Below, piece after piece: positions 17,550-27,409 of a stretch of DNA of 64,000 bases. Made by a program: the position numbers and the translations under genes. The DNA comes from an uncultured Flavobacteriales bacterium (lineage in GTDB: Bacteria > Bacteroidota > Bacteroidia > Flavobacteriales_G > Salibacteraceae), in NCBI GenBank assembly GCA_943788145.1, contig CALSPD010000008.1, positions 62,001 through 126,000 of the forward strand, read 5' to 3'. Numbering within the stretch: position 1 is the first letter of the stretch; each line of letters starts with the position of its first letter. The notes under the pieces are model-generated. The model saw only the letters and a program-made list of their open reading frames with translations. It had not been told where the DNA came from and ran no database searches.

Positions 17550-19862
17550 ATGGATAGTTTGATTTATGCAATGCCCGCAATGGGCGTGGTTGCTTTGCTC
17601 TATGTAGCATGGAAAAGTGCTTGGGTTACCAAGCAAGAAGTAGGAACAGAAAAGATGGCGAAGATCGCGAACAACATTGCTGTTGGTGCCATGGCCTTCT
17701 TAAAGGCAGAATATAAAGTGCTCTCCATCTTCGTGGTGGCCGTGGCAGCTTTGCTAGCTTTTAAAGGTGCAAGTGAAGCAAATTCAAGTCCACTGGTAGC
17801 GCTTTCGTTTGTTGTGGGTGCCGTTTGCTCTGCGCTTGCAGGTTACCTCGGGATGAAAGTGGCAACCAAGGCCAATGTTAGAACAACAAATGCTGCCCGA
17901 ACTTCATTAGGAAAGGCACTCGAAGTTGCTTTTGGTGGAGGTTCTGTAATGGGTATGGGTGTTGTTGGTTTAGGTGTTTTAGGTCTAGGCACCTTATTCA
18001 TTATCTATTCTGAATTATTTGGCATCGATGATCAAAATGGTGTAGCTACGGTATTAAACGTTTTAGCTGGCTTTTCATTGGGCGCTTCATCGATCGCTCT
18101 TTTTGCGCGTGTTGGCGGTGGTATTTATACCAAGGCTGCTGACGTAGGTGCTGACTTAGTTGGTAAAGTAGAAGCTGGCATTCCAGAAGATCATCCTTTG
18201 AACCCTGCAACGATTGCTGATAACGTTGGAGACAACGTTGGTGATGTTGCCGGAATGGGAGCAGATTTATTCGAATCCTATGTTGGTTCTATTATCGGAA
18301 CCATGGTTTTGGGGGCTGTTTTTGTTCCTGGGTTTAAAGAAATAGGAGGAGAATGGAGCGGATTAGGTGCTGTTTTATTGCCCTTAGCGCTAGCTTCTGT
18401 AGGAATTTTGGTTTCCATTTTTGGGACCTTCTTCGTAAAGGTAAAAGATGGTGGAAACCCACACACGGCATTAAACATAGGCGAATTTGGTTCGGCTGGT
18501 GTTATGGTGATTATTTCCTATTTCATCATTGGATTCTTTCTTCCAGCTACTTGGTTGTTTGATGGGGTAGAATACACAGCAAATGGTGTGTTCTTCGCAA
18601 CATTAGCTGGTTTAATTGCCGGATTGGGAATTGGTAAGATCACAGAATATTATACAGGAACAGGAACACCTCCTGTCCTTTCAATTGTGCGTCAGTCTTT
18701 GACGGGTTCTGCAACGAATATCATCGCTGGTTTAGGTGTTGGTATGATGAGTACTGCAATTCCAGTATTATTGATTGCCGCTGCAATTTTGGTTGCACAT
18801 CACTTCGCTGGACTATACGGAATCGCCATCGCTGCGGTAGGTATGTTGGCAAACACAGGTATTCAACTTGCAGTTGACGCATACGGACCTATTTCTGACA
18901 ACGCTGGTGGAATTGCTGAAATGGCGGATCTTCCTAAGGAAGTTCGTCAGCGAACGGATAAATTAGATGCTGTTGGAAACACTACAGCAGCAATTGGTAA
19001 GGGATTCGCCATTGGTTCAGCTGCACTTACTGCGTTGGCGCTTTTTGCTGCCTTTATGCAACAAGCCAATGTTGGAAAGATCAACGTGGCTGACCCAACT
19101 GTAATGGCTGGTTTATTAATTGGAGCGATGCTTCCTTTTGTTTTCTCTGCCCTAAGTATGAATGCAGTTGGAAAAGCTGCAATGGCAATGATTGAGGAAG
19201 TTAGACGTCAGTTTAAGGAGATTCCTGCACTTGGAGCTGCGCTTGAAGTAATGAAAAGAAATGAAGGTAAGGATCATAAAGAATGGAGCGTTGAAGATCA
19301 AGCAACTTTCGATGCTGCTGACGGAAGTCCTGAATACGACAAGTGTGTGGAGATTTCAACTAAAGCTTCCATCCGTGAAATGGTTGTGCCAGGTTTATTG
19401 GCCATCGTGGTTCCAGTAATAGTTGGTTTCGGTGGGAAATTATTTGGAATTGGCGGTCCAGAAATGCTTGGAGGCTTATTAGCTGGTGTAACATCAGCTG
19501 GTGTTTTGATGGCGATTTTCCAGTCTAACGCTGGTGGTGCTTGGGATAACGCAAAGAAAATGTTTGAAGAAGGCGTTGAAATTAACGGTCAGATGTATTA
19601 TAAGGGATCTGAGCCTCACAAAGCGACCGTTGTTGGTGATACAGTTGGAGACCCATTTAAGGACACATCAGGACCGTCATTGAATATCCTGCTTAAGTTA
19701 ATGTCTGTTGTTGCTCTTGTAATTGCTCCTTCTATCGCTTTAGAGAAGGTTGAAACGACTGAAGTAATTACGAAAGAGATTAAAATTGAAGTTATGGAAG
19801 AAGCTTCTTCTATAAATACAGAGCAAGCAGCGGCTTATTCAGCGGCAGTTGTTGCAGAATAG
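17550..19862 (+). CDS. hppA: Membrane-bound ion-pumping pyrophosphatase, potassium-dependent type
   Basis: A 770-residue polytopic membrane enzyme that couples hydrolysis of pyrophosphate to export of protons and/or sodium. The active-site signature is intact: [28 protein letters not shown], then [21 protein letters not shown]. It also has the second acidic cluster [16 protein letters not shown] and the C-terminal [17 protein letters not shown]. At the position that separates the two subfamilies the sequence is GNTTAA (Ala480) rather than GNTTKA, so potassium dependence is expected. The transported ion is not decided by what I checked. The last ~40 residues form an acidic hydrophilic tail after the final helix, which is unusual. 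Confidence 0.95.
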   Translation: MDSLIYAMPAMGVVALLYVAWKSAWVTKQEVGTEKMAKIANNIAVGAMAFLKAEYKVLSIFVVAVAALLAFKGASEANSSPLVALSFVVGAVCSALAGYLGMKVATKANVRTTNAARTSLGKALEVAFGGGSVMGMGVVGLGVLGLGTLFIIYSELFGIDDQNGVATVLNVLAGFSLGASSIALFARVGGGIYTKAADVGADLVGKVEAGIPEDHPLNPATIADNVGDNVGDVAGMGADLFESYVGSIIGTMVLGAVFVPGFKEIGGEWSGLGAVLLPLALASVGILVSIFGTFFVKVKDGGNPHTALNIGEFGSAGVMVIISYFIIGFFLPATWLFDGVEYTANGVFFATLAGLIAGLGIGKITEYYTGTGTPPVLSIVRQSLTGSATNIIAGLGVGMMSTAIPVLLIAAAILVAHHFAGLYGIAIAAVGMLANTGIQLAVDAYGPISDNAGGIAEMADLPKEVRQRTDKLDAVGNTTAAIGKGFAIGSAALTALALFAAFMQQANVGKINVADPTVMAGLLIGAMLPFVFSALSMNAVGKAAMAMIEEVRRQFKEIPALGAALEVMKRNEGKDHKEWSVEDQATFDAADGSPEYDKCVEISTKASIREMVVPGLLAIVVPVIVGFGGKLFGIGGPEMLGGLLAGVTSAGVLMAIFQSNAGGAWDNAKKMFEEGVEINGQMYYKGSEPHKATVVGDTVGDPFKDTSGPSLNILLKLMSVVALVIAPSIALEKVETTEVITKEIKIEVMEEASSINTEQAAAYSAAVVAE

Positions 19863-19884
19863 TCTTTAACCAGAATTAAATACG

Positions 19885-19916
19885 AAGCCTCGGAGTGAAA
19901 ACTCCGGGGCTTTTTT
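19885..19916 (+). terminator. Rho-independent terminator of hppA
   Basis: A stem of AAGCC/GGCTT and CGGAGT/ACTCCG around a GAAA tetraloop with one internal bulge, followed by six T residues. It abuts the end of the convergent MazG-like gene. Confidence 0.85.
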
Positions 19917-20241
19917 ATTTCAATTTAGGATTGTCTTTATGTCGAGTTAAGTCTCTGGTCGACTTTTTTTCAAGGTTTCGTTTTAACTCGGAGCTAAGAT
20001 CAATGCCAGTTTGGTTGGCGAGACAAATGAGTACCCAAAGCACATCGGCCATTTCATCGCCAAGGTCTAAGTTCTTATCGCTCTCCTTCTCACTCTGATC
20101 TCCATATCGTCTCGACATTATTCGAGCTAACTCACCTACCTCTTCCATTAGAATAGTCATATTGGTTAATTCACTAAAATATCGAACGCCAGTGGTGTTG
20201 ATCCATTGATCTACTTCTTTTTGAGCTTCTTCTAACGTCAT
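19915..20241 (-). CDS. MazG-like nucleotide pyrophosphohydrolase
   Basis: A 108-residue all-alpha NTP-pyrophosphatase from the ATG at 20241 (MTLEEAQKEVDQWI). The open frame extends 20 residues further, but those would overlap the preceding gene. The metal-binding helix pair reads LMEEVGELARIMSRRYGDQ and LGDEMADVLWVLICLAN, equivalent to the ExxE...ExxD motif of the MazG superfamily. Such enzymes hydrolyse NTPs or dNTPs to monophosphates and clear non-canonical nucleotides. It follows the SGNH-like gene with a 1-bp gap. Confidence 0.88.
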   Translation of the reverse strand: MTLEEAQKEVDQWINTTGVRYFSELTNMTILMEEVGELARIMSRRYGDQSEKESDKNLDLGDEMADVLWVLICLANQTGIDLSSELKRNLEKKSTRDLTRHKDNPKLK

Positions 20242-20242
20242 G

Positions 20243-21220
20243 TTAATCGGTTTTGAGTTTGTTAGAAAAGGATGATGCGATGCTTCTTCTTCCCACTTCA
20301 TTGTAATGTTCCGTTGGGAAATCCTTATCGGTGAAACAGGATGATGGAAGTAAGTCTACATTGTTGATTACGGTAGCTCCTTTGCCTATGAATCGTCTTT
20401 CGAGCCAAGTTGCATTTTGGACCATTAAATCGGTCAGGTCAGAACCAACTAGTGAATCGGCCTTCTCTATATTTTCGGGTAAAATATGCATGATTAACTT
20501 CCAATTTCTTTCCTTACAGATTTCAATCATAGCGTCAAATTCATGCACAGTCGCATTCGACTCATCTAATACAAATGCATATTGTTTAATGAATTGATCA
20601 GCCAATTGCCGCTTGGGATTTGTCCAATCCCCCCATTTCTCTTCGGCACACCAATCTATAACATTGCTTTTTACACGCTCTAGAGGAAGAGTTGTCTGAG
20701 CCCATAGGTCCAGTTTAATGTTTTCCCGTTCAAGGTCCGATTTGTTGTCGTAAAAATTCAAACTCACTAAGAACCGATTGAGTAGTGGCGGCCGGTCGGC
20801 ATACATGACGTTCTTTTTGTTCAAGGGAGTTTCGAGAATTGAGTTTTGCCAGTCGGCTCCAAACGATCTTAAATTTACTGTAGCAATTACCGTCCGAATA
20901 GAACTTGAAGGAGGAATTCGCCTTAGTAAAATGGTGTGAATTCGGGCGTGTGACGCTGGAATATTGAAGGCTTCAATGAGTAGTTCAGGGTTTGATTCTC
21001 CTATAAATTCACTGATTTTTTTGTGGCTTTCATGCCAAGGGTCGGGTGAGAAATTACTTGATGCAGAAGTGTAAACTACATCACAGTTAGCGACTTTTTC
21101 CACTTGTAGCAACTGATCAGCTTCTTCAAATAGGTAGGACTTATAGCTGGTATGCACATAGAGCCAATTCAATGCTGGAAGAAGCATTGCCAAAACGAGT
21201 ATGCGTGTTGCAATTTTCAT
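20243..21220 (-). CDS. SGNH-hydrolase-like protein paired with an MBOAT acyltransferase
   Basis: A 325-residue protein with one N-terminal membrane segment and a periplasmic body. An early TSASSNF segment after the first strand and a late DFPTEHYNEVGRRSIA segment are placed like block I (Ser) and block V (Asp...His) of SGNH/DltD/AlgX-like proteins. The stop directly abuts the start of the MBOAT gene (1-nt overlap). This pairing is typical of systems that move acyl groups across the membrane and onto an extracytoplasmic polymer. The acyl group and polymer are unknown. The catalytic assignment is tentative because the motifs are weak. Confidence 0.6.
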   Translation of the reverse strand: MKIATRILVLAMLLPALNWLYVHTSYKSYLFEEADQLLQVEKVANCDVVYTSASSNFSPDPWHESHKKISEFIGESNPELLIEAFNIPASHARIHTILLRRIPPSSSIRTVIATVNLRSFGADWQNSILETPLNKKNVMYADRPPLLNRFLVSLNFYDNKSDLERENIKLDLWAQTTLPLERVKSNVIDWCAEEKWGDWTNPKRQLADQFIKQYAFVLDESNATVHEFDAMIEICKERNWKLIMHILPENIEKADSLVGSDLTDLMVQNATWLERRFIGKGATVINNVDLLPSSCFTDKDFPTEHYNEVGRRSIASSFSNKLKTD

Positions 21221-22623
21221 CAGAATTGGAAATAGATGAAAGGATGATTAACGGTACCCGAAAACGCCATGATGGAATAAATCATTAAAGCGTAAACAAT
21301 CCAACGCGAAACGAATGATTTCGAGTCGAGCCAGTCGCTGATTTTGCCGTTTGAAAACGCTAGATCCGAAAGCATGAAAAGACCTATGAAGCTGATCAAA
21401 AGTACGTTCCAATCTAGGAGTAAGCTGCCTTTATGGAAATATAGCAAACCGCTGATGTAGTCCAAACCTGATGCAATATCAGGACTTCTGAAAAACACCC
21501 ATGCAATGAAAACCACCAACATGGTTGTTATCCATTGGATCGGTTTCATAGCATTAGATTTCATCGATGAAAAACCTGTCCATCGCTCAATTAAGTAGTA
21601 AAATCCGTGAATGGCTCCCCACATTATAAAGGTCCAATTGGCGCCATGCCACAGGCCGCTTAAGATAAACACAATTAGAATATTAACCCCGAATCGCAGC
21701 CAATTAACTCGGCTTCCTCCAAGCGGAATGAAAAGGTAGTCGCGAAACCAGCTAGAAAGCGAAATATGCCATCGCGTCCAAAATTCTCGAATGGAAAGGG
21801 AGGCGTAGGGAGCATTGAAATTATCCATGAGTTTTATGCCAAGCATGCGGGCTGCCCCTATGGCAATTAACGAATAGCCATGAAAGTCGCTGTAAATCTG
21901 AATTCCAAATAACCCCATTCCGGCCCACAGTTGTTGCGTACTTGCTTCATCTTGCGAGTCAAAAATTTGATCTACAATAGGGGCAATGTTGTCGGCCACA
22001 CACATTTTAATAAATAGACCATATAGCATGAGTCTGGCCCCATTTTGAATGTTGGCATAATCAAAATCAACGCGCTTGAATAGTTGATGGTTTAAATGAG
22101 AAAATCGCTCGATGGGTCCAGCAACAAGTTGAGGGAAAAAACTCACAAATAGCGCGAATTTGAATGGGTTGGTTTCGGGTGTTATTCGCCTATAGTAAAC
22201 ATCAATCGTGTAACTAATGGTTTGAAAGGTGTAAAAGGAAATGCCCACAGGAAGTAGAAAATTCCAATTCGAATTCCAAAAATGAAGGTTTCCGTCTGAA
22301 ATGAACGAGATAGGGTGTAGCACATCGTTCATGAACCAATTCGAATACTTAAAAAAGAAAAGCAATCCTAAATTACTGAACAAACTAAAGGATAGCGCCA
22401 ACCTACGCCTTGCTTGAACATCGCTTTGATTGAGGTATCGAGCAACGTAAAAATCAACCACAGTGCTAAAAACGATGAGGCTTAGATATTCAACTTTCCA
22501 AAAACCATAGAAGAAGTAACTAGCCAATAACAATAGCAACCAGCGATATCTATGTGGTAACACGTAATAAAGAAGGATAATGGTAGGGAAGAAAATCAGG
22601 AATGGAAGAGAATTAAAAACCAA
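21220..22623 (-). CDS. MBOAT family membrane-bound O-acyltransferase (AlgI/DltB-like)
   Basis: A 467-residue polytopic protein with the MBOAT signature: PVGISFYTFQTISYTIDVY, FFPQLVAGPIER, IREFWTRWHISLSSWFRDYLFIPLGG (His286), and the catalytic His326 in SGLWHGANWTFIMWGAIHG. It transfers acyl groups, usually acetyl, to an exported polymer or to a partner protein. It overlaps the SGNH-like gene by 1 nt, forming a two-gene O-acylation module. dtd lies 2 bp upstream. Confidence 0.93.
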   Translation of the reverse strand: MVFNSLPFLIFFPTIILLYYVLPHRYRWLLLLLASYFFYGFWKVEYLSLIVFSTVVDFYVARYLNQSDVQARRRLALSFSLFSNLGLLFFFKYSNWFMNDVLHPISFISDGNLHFWNSNWNFLLPVGISFYTFQTISYTIDVYYRRITPETNPFKFALFVSFFPQLVAGPIERFSHLNHQLFKRVDFDYANIQNGARLMLYGLFIKMCVADNIAPIVDQIFDSQDEASTQQLWAGMGLFGIQIYSDFHGYSLIAIGAARMLGIKLMDNFNAPYASLSIREFWTRWHISLSSWFRDYLFIPLGGSRVNWLRFGVNILIVFILSGLWHGANWTFIMWGAIHGFYYLIERWTGFSSMKSNAMKPIQWITTMLVVFIAWVFFRSPDIASGLDYISGLLYFHKGSLLLDWNVLLISFIGLFMLSDLAFSNGKISDWLDSKSFVSRWIVYALMIYSIMAFSGTVNHPFIYFQF

Positions 22624-22625
22624 GC

Positions 22626-23078
22626 TTATTCTTTGTTTTTTGTGTCCATAATGATGGTTACTGGTCCATCGTTGATCAAATATACTTCCATCTGCGCACC
22701 AAATTTCCCGGTTTGAATATTTCCGTTCAGTGCACTGCCAAGTTTGGTGCAGAAACTTTCATACAAGCCTTCGGCTATTTCGGGCCTAGCGGCCTTTAAA
22801 AAACTTGGGCGATTTCCTTTCTTATAGGAGGCATGCAGGGTAAACTGGCTGACAACCAAAACATCAGCTTTAATTTCAGCAATACTTAAGTTCATTTGAC
22901 CGGAATTGTCAGCGAAAATGCGAAGCTGAGAAACCTTATGTGCCAGCCAAGAAACATCTTCTAAGTTGTCGCTAGACTCAATGCCAACAAGAATTAAAAG
23001 CCCCTTATTAATTGAGCTAATTATGGCGTTTTCTATGGAAACCGATGCCTTGGATACACGCTGAACGACAACTCTCAT
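22626..23078 (-). CDS. dtd: D-aminoacyl-tRNA deacylase
   Basis: Removes D-amino acids (and mischarged glycine) from tRNA. The 150-residue length is standard. Both cross-subunit active-site motifs are present: SQFT (77-80) and GPVT (138-141, within NDGPVT). Its start overlaps the rsgA stop by 4 nt, and the MBOAT gene follows 2 bp later, so it is embedded in a minus-strand operon. Confidence 0.96.
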   Translation of the reverse strand: MRVVVQRVSKASVSIENAIISSINKGLLILVGIESSDNLEDVSWLAHKVSQLRIFADNSGQMNLSIAEIKADVLVVSQFTLHASYKKGNRPSFLKAARPEIAEGLYESFCTKLGSALNGNIQTGKFGAQMEVYLINDGPVTIIMDTKNKE

Positions 23079-24013
23079 TTTGCCTTTTCCAATTTAAGTT
23101 CATCTATTAAATGCATGTAATTTTCGTAACGAAACCAAGGTAATTTACTGTCTTCAAAAGCCGATCGAACGGCACAACCTGGCTCATTTAGATGTAAGCA
23201 GTTATGGAATTTACAACCGGAACTGATTTCATGAATTTCAGGAAAATAGTCTTTCAACTCTTCGGGTTGCATGGCGGTTAATCCAAAGCTTTTTAGTCCG
23301 GGTGTATCAATAATGAATGTTTGTTTGTTGATTTCGAAGAGCTCGGCAAAGGTGGTAGTATGTTGGCCTTTTTCGTTGAAATCACTAACATCCGTCACAC
23401 GAGCGCTTAGGTCGGTTCCGAGCGCATTCAATAGGGAGGATTTTCCAACTCCGCTGTGACCAGAAATAACCGAAGCCTTCCCTTCAATGAGTTCTTTAAC
23501 TTCATCGATTCCTACATCCTCTTGTACAGAAATTTGCAGGGAATCATAGCCAACATCTTTATAAGCTGCACAGAGTTCGTTGAGATAAGCGCGTTCGGTT
23601 TCGTTTAATACATCAATCTTGTTGAAAACAATGACGGCAGGAATACTGTAAGCCTCAGCAGTAACTAGGAGCCGATCTAAAAAACCAAGCTTTAGTTTGG
23701 GCTGAATAAGCGTGACCAGACATATCGCCAAATCAATATTTGCGGCAATTATGTGGGTCTGACTAGAGAGTTTAGTTGCTTTTCGAATGATGTAATTCTT
23801 GCGGTCTTTTAAATCATCAATGCTCCAATCTCCTTCAGATCGTTGGCTCATTTCAACCCTGTCGCCCACGGCCACTGGATTCGTGCTCTTTATCTCTGCC
23901 TTGCGCAGTTTTCCTCGAATTCGAGCATCTACAATTTCCCCATCCTCAAGTCTAATTTTATACCAACTACCGGTACTTTTAACAACAATTCCTTCCATGA
24001 AGGTTTTCAACAA
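23075..24013 (-). CDS. rsgA: Ribosome small-subunit-dependent GTPase A
   Basis: A late 30S assembly GTPase. The G motifs appear in circularly permuted order: G4 NKID (131-134), G1 GHSGVGKSS (185-193), G3 DTPG (236-239). An N-terminal OB fold (GIVVKSTGSWYKIRLEDGEIVDARIRGKLR) and a C-terminal zinc site (Cys267, Cys272, His274, Cys280) complete the family layout. The start may be the internal ATG of MEGIVVK, five codons downstream. It is the first gene of the rsgA-dtd-MBOAT-SGNH-MazG run. Confidence 0.96.
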   Translation of the reverse strand: MLKTFMEGIVVKSTGSWYKIRLEDGEIVDARIRGKLRKAEIKSTNPVAVGDRVEMSQRSEGDWSIDDLKDRKNYIIRKATKLSSQTHIIAANIDLAICLVTLIQPKLKLGFLDRLLVTAEAYSIPAVIVFNKIDVLNETERAYLNELCAAYKDVGYDSLQISVQEDVGIDEVKELIEGKASVISGHSGVGKSSLLNALGTDLSARVTDVSDFNEKGQHTTTFAELFEINKQTFIIDTPGLKSFGLTAMQPEELKDYFPEIHEISSGCKFHNCLHLNEPGCAVRSAFEDSKLPWFRYENYMHLIDELKLEKAK

Positions 24014-24095
24014 TTCAATGGTTAATAAAGTCTATTTGAGTGTTGATAACTCGGTTAATAACTCCGTAACTTCGTTATAAGTCAAGTTATCTATT

Positions 24096-25073
24096 ATGCA
24101 AAGTAACATTCTGTCCTTAGTATTAATCGTCACTCAGCTGATATTTATTTCAGGGTTTAGCCAAGCGCAACCGTCTGAGCCGCGACTTTCAAAATCAGAT
24201 TATATCCAACGATATGGTCAACAAGCTGTTAAAGAGATGCACGCAATTGGGGTGCCTGCGAGTATAACCCTAGCTCAAGGTATGCTAGAATCTGATTATG
24301 GCAATAGTCCACTAGCGAAATATGCAAATAATCACTTCGGGATTAAATGCCACAAAGGCTGGGAAGGACCTTCCTTTATTCAAGATGATGATGAGGCAAA
24401 CGAATGCTTCAGAAAGTATTATGATGCGCAAGATTCGTATCGCGATCATAGTGAGTTTTTACGAACGAGAGATCGATATGCGTCCTTGTTCGATTTAAAA
24501 ACAACAGATTATAAAGGTTGGGCGCATGGATTAAAGAGTGCTGGTTATGCCACAAATCCAAAATATGCAGACTTGGTTATTCGAATCATCGAGGAGAATG
24601 AATTGTATAAATACGATGAGGTGGTTAAGCTTCCTGATACCGATCAAGTGGCACAAGTTGAACACAAACTCAGGGCGCCAGAGGCACCGAAAGTTCTGGC
24701 TGTTAGGGCTGTTTCAGTTAGTGACAATAACATCAAATATGTTCGTGCCGGAAAAGGGGAAACCGCTGCAGCAATTGCCGAGGCTAACAATATGGGCTTG
24801 TGGCAAATCCTTAAGTACAATGATCTAGAAAAGCATGATGTTATTATGGCAGGCGATATTATTTATCTCCAACCTAAACGGAATTATGCTGCTGCTGAAA
24901 CACATTTGGTAACCGCAGGTGAAACGCTTCGTTCTATCTCGCAGCAATATGGTGTGAAAATCAAGAAGTTGCAGAAGATGAATAATCTAGAGCCGAATTA
25001 CATCCCAAAAGCTGGTGAACGTCTGCAATTGCGTGATTTGGGAATAGTTAACGAAAGACTAACGGGTCGTTAA
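24096..25073 (+). CDS. Glucosaminidase domain protein with two LysM domains
   Basis: A probable peptidoglycan hydrolase. After a signal peptide (...IFISGFSQAQ), residues about 40-175 form a glucosaminidase (GH73-type) domain: ASITLAQGMLESDYGNSPLA with the catalytic Glu, then NNHFGIKCHKGW, FRKYYDAQDSYRDHSEFL, and YATNPKYADLVIRIIEE. Two LysM peptidoglycan-binding modules follow (about 212-258 and 268-312, THLVTAGETLRSISQQYGV). The stop shares a TTAA tetramer with the convergent propeller gene. Confidence 0.92.
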   Translation: MQSNILSLVLIVTQLIFISGFSQAQPSEPRLSKSDYIQRYGQQAVKEMHAIGVPASITLAQGMLESDYGNSPLAKYANNHFGIKCHKGWEGPSFIQDDDEANECFRKYYDAQDSYRDHSEFLRTRDRYASLFDLKTTDYKGWAHGLKSAGYATNPKYADLVIRIIEENELYKYDEVVKLPDTDQVAQVEHKLRAPEAPKVLAVRAVSVSDNNIKYVRAGKGETAAAIAEANNMGLWQILKYNDLEKHDVIMAGDIIYLQPKRNYAAAETHLVTAGETLRSISQQYGVKIKKLQKMNNLEPNYIPKAGERLQLRDLGIVNERLTGR

Positions 25074-27347
25074 TAGCTTATTCGATAAGCCACCAGTTCT
25101 CCGTTTCCAATATGGGTCACCAAAGCCCTGATTCCCTGTCCTTCTAAGTCAAGTGTAATGGCATGTATATCGCCTTTGACGGGCATTTTATCCAATATGC
25201 CTTTTTCGGCATCGACCAAAAACAATTGATTTTGTTTTGCATCACTCAATGCCAACCATGATCGCTCTTTCCAAATCCATTTTAGGTTTGACATAGATTC
25301 GGAAAACAAATGATCCAACAGGACATTTTCATCTTTATCGAAGGTTAAAAGGTGATTTTCGAGCACTGCGACTTGCGTGTGGTTTCCAACGCTATTGTAG
25401 GTGAATAGGAGGTTGTTTGATACAGGTAGCAGTGCTTCTGTCCTTAAATTGCCGTCAAATTTCTTAATGAGTACGTTGCCATTCGAGTCACAAGCTATCA
25501 ATTCACAATCCTTTAAGCTTGGTCTTTCATTAAAGGCTATTTCGCCAATATGAGGAGGAAATACGATGGCCTCTGACCTTGATAATCCTGTTCGGTCATA
25601 AAGTTGAACTTTATTGTTAGCACAAATTGCCATCAAATAATCTTTGCCAGCGTAGCTCAGGAATCGGATGGGTTGCGTCAGGGTGGATTTTAAATCAGGC
25701 GCCTTCCAACCAGCGATGCTTTTACCATCCACGCCATAGTTTTTCAAGGATGTTCCGTCACTAATCAGAATACGGTAATCGCCTCCTTTTGTGTAGGTTA
25801 TTGCGGAAGGAGCAACATTATTCTCGTCCTCAAATTTAATTGGAAAGCCCTCTACATTGTTTCCATTTCGATCGATTAAATGAAGTCGCTTGGTTGTAGC
25901 AAATAACATTTGGGTTTTACCAGATCGAAAGGCATCGATCATTTGAATTTCTCCTTGGATGGGCTGGTCCAGCTGTTTTTTCCAAAGGATTTTTCCATCC
26001 TTATTGATTAAATAAAGTTGATTGAGTTTGTCTTGAACCAAAACTTCGCCTTCGTTGGTGTAATGGTTTTTGAAAGGCCATGGACCTGCTAATACTTCTT
26101 TGTCTAAAACACATTTCCATATTTCAGGTAATTCATCCTTAATGGTCTCATTGTGGATAATACTCAAGGAAAAAAGTTTTCGCTCGGCTAATTCGCTGTG
26201 AACTTGGAGGATAAACGAGTTGATTTTGTTGTCCGTGCTTATTTCTTGGAAGAAAACCGATTCGCTTTGCTTCGTTGGTGTGCGCACAAAAAGTGTGAGC
26301 GAAGCATCTGAAATAGATTCAGAGAGGCGTTGATATGCCTTCGTGTCGGTCAATCGATTAAATCCAATATAGTCGTTTAAAAAGCGTTCCATCTGCGACT
26401 TTGATGACCCATAAACGGTCGCGTTTCCGATTTTGACTGCAAATGCGTTTTCGGACCAACTTGGCTTGAATTGAATCCCAGCGTCATTCAAAGCTTGGGC
26501 TTGAATGCTCAAATCTGATGGGACAACGGTGTCGTTCGATTCAATGATGACAAATAAATTGTGGTCCGCTTGTTCGGGATGCAATTGATAAGGACAGCTT
26601 ACTAGTCCAAAGACCTGCTGTTCGGTTCCCACAAGCAAGGCAGTTTCCACCTCAGATGGAAGCATGCGGAGTAGGTGGGTCGCGTTCTTTCGTTTTGACT
26701 CATCTTTGGTTTGATGCACCATACTGGTTGCAGTAAAAAGTGCTTGATCGTTTATTTCAAATGCCATCCATTCGCCATCCGAAAATTCTTGCGATAAAAA
26801 GGCGTTGGGCTCTGACTGAAATGAAGAGAGGAAAATTAACTCAAGTGCGGGACGAGCCAAAAAAAACGATTTCGGCCGAGTTGATGCCAAGCGTGGCGCG
26901 TTTTATCTCGTGAATGCGTTCCGGACTTGAATATGATGCAATGGGGTCGCTTGATACGATGCTGAATCCAGATTCTTCCACCACTTCAAAGCCGTTTAAA
27001 TCCAAATTTTTAGCAATTTCATTCCCTACAACAACGGTAAACTGCTGGGAAAGTGGATTGCCCGATACAAAAATGTGGGCGGGCACGCGCTCGTTTGAAA
27101 AGGGAGCGAGTAATTCATTCAAGCCCGCAACTGTTGGCAGAATGCTGGGCACAGCGTAATAAATCGAATTGGAGTCAGTTAAATCGGCATAAAATGCTCC
27201 TAAATCTGCCGTTTGAAAGATAAGCCACGTTTCTTCCGGACAAAAGGCCATAGGTTCATGTTCTTCCGCAATTCCGTTTTTCCAGAAATAGAATCCAGCC
27301 ACACCGGCTAAGAGGACAACAATGCTTAGGGTAACGAATGTTTTCAC
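25070..27347 (-). CDS. DUF3352-like / beta-propeller exported protein, apparent +1 frameshift
   Basis: Two overlapping frames form one protein of about 758 residues. The first frame (from ATG at 27347) gives an N-terminal signal-anchor (MKTFVTLSIVVLLAGVAGFYFW) and ends in ...GINSAEIVF. The next frame continues LARPALELIFLSSFQSEP. Deleting one T from the eight-T run (minus strand, 26859-26866) joins them. Residues 30-400 resemble the DUF3352-type proteins of Bacteroidota, and the C-terminal half contains repeated blades such as VQDKLNQLYLINKDGKILWKKQL, LHLIDRNGNNVEGFPI, VQLYDRTGLS and LFLVDAEKG, suggestive of a propeller. Function unknown. Tail-to-tail TTAA overlap with the glucosaminidase gene. 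Confidence 0.7.
26859..26866 (-). other. Apparent frameshift site in the 758-residue propeller gene (T8 run)
   Basis: Eight T residues on the coding strand. With seven, GTT TTT TTG GCT continues the N-terminal frame into the conserved C-terminal frame. Confidence 0.65.
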
Positions 27348-27409
27348 AGGGCAAAGCTAAAACGCGAATCGCGGCTGACAGCAATTCGAGAAGGAATAGT
27401 ATTAACAGA

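Noticed and set aside
20031..20301. Longer version of the MazG-like gene from 20301
   Set aside because: The extra 20 residues overlap the preceding SGNH-like gene and are not part of the MazG fold; ATG at 20241 fits better.
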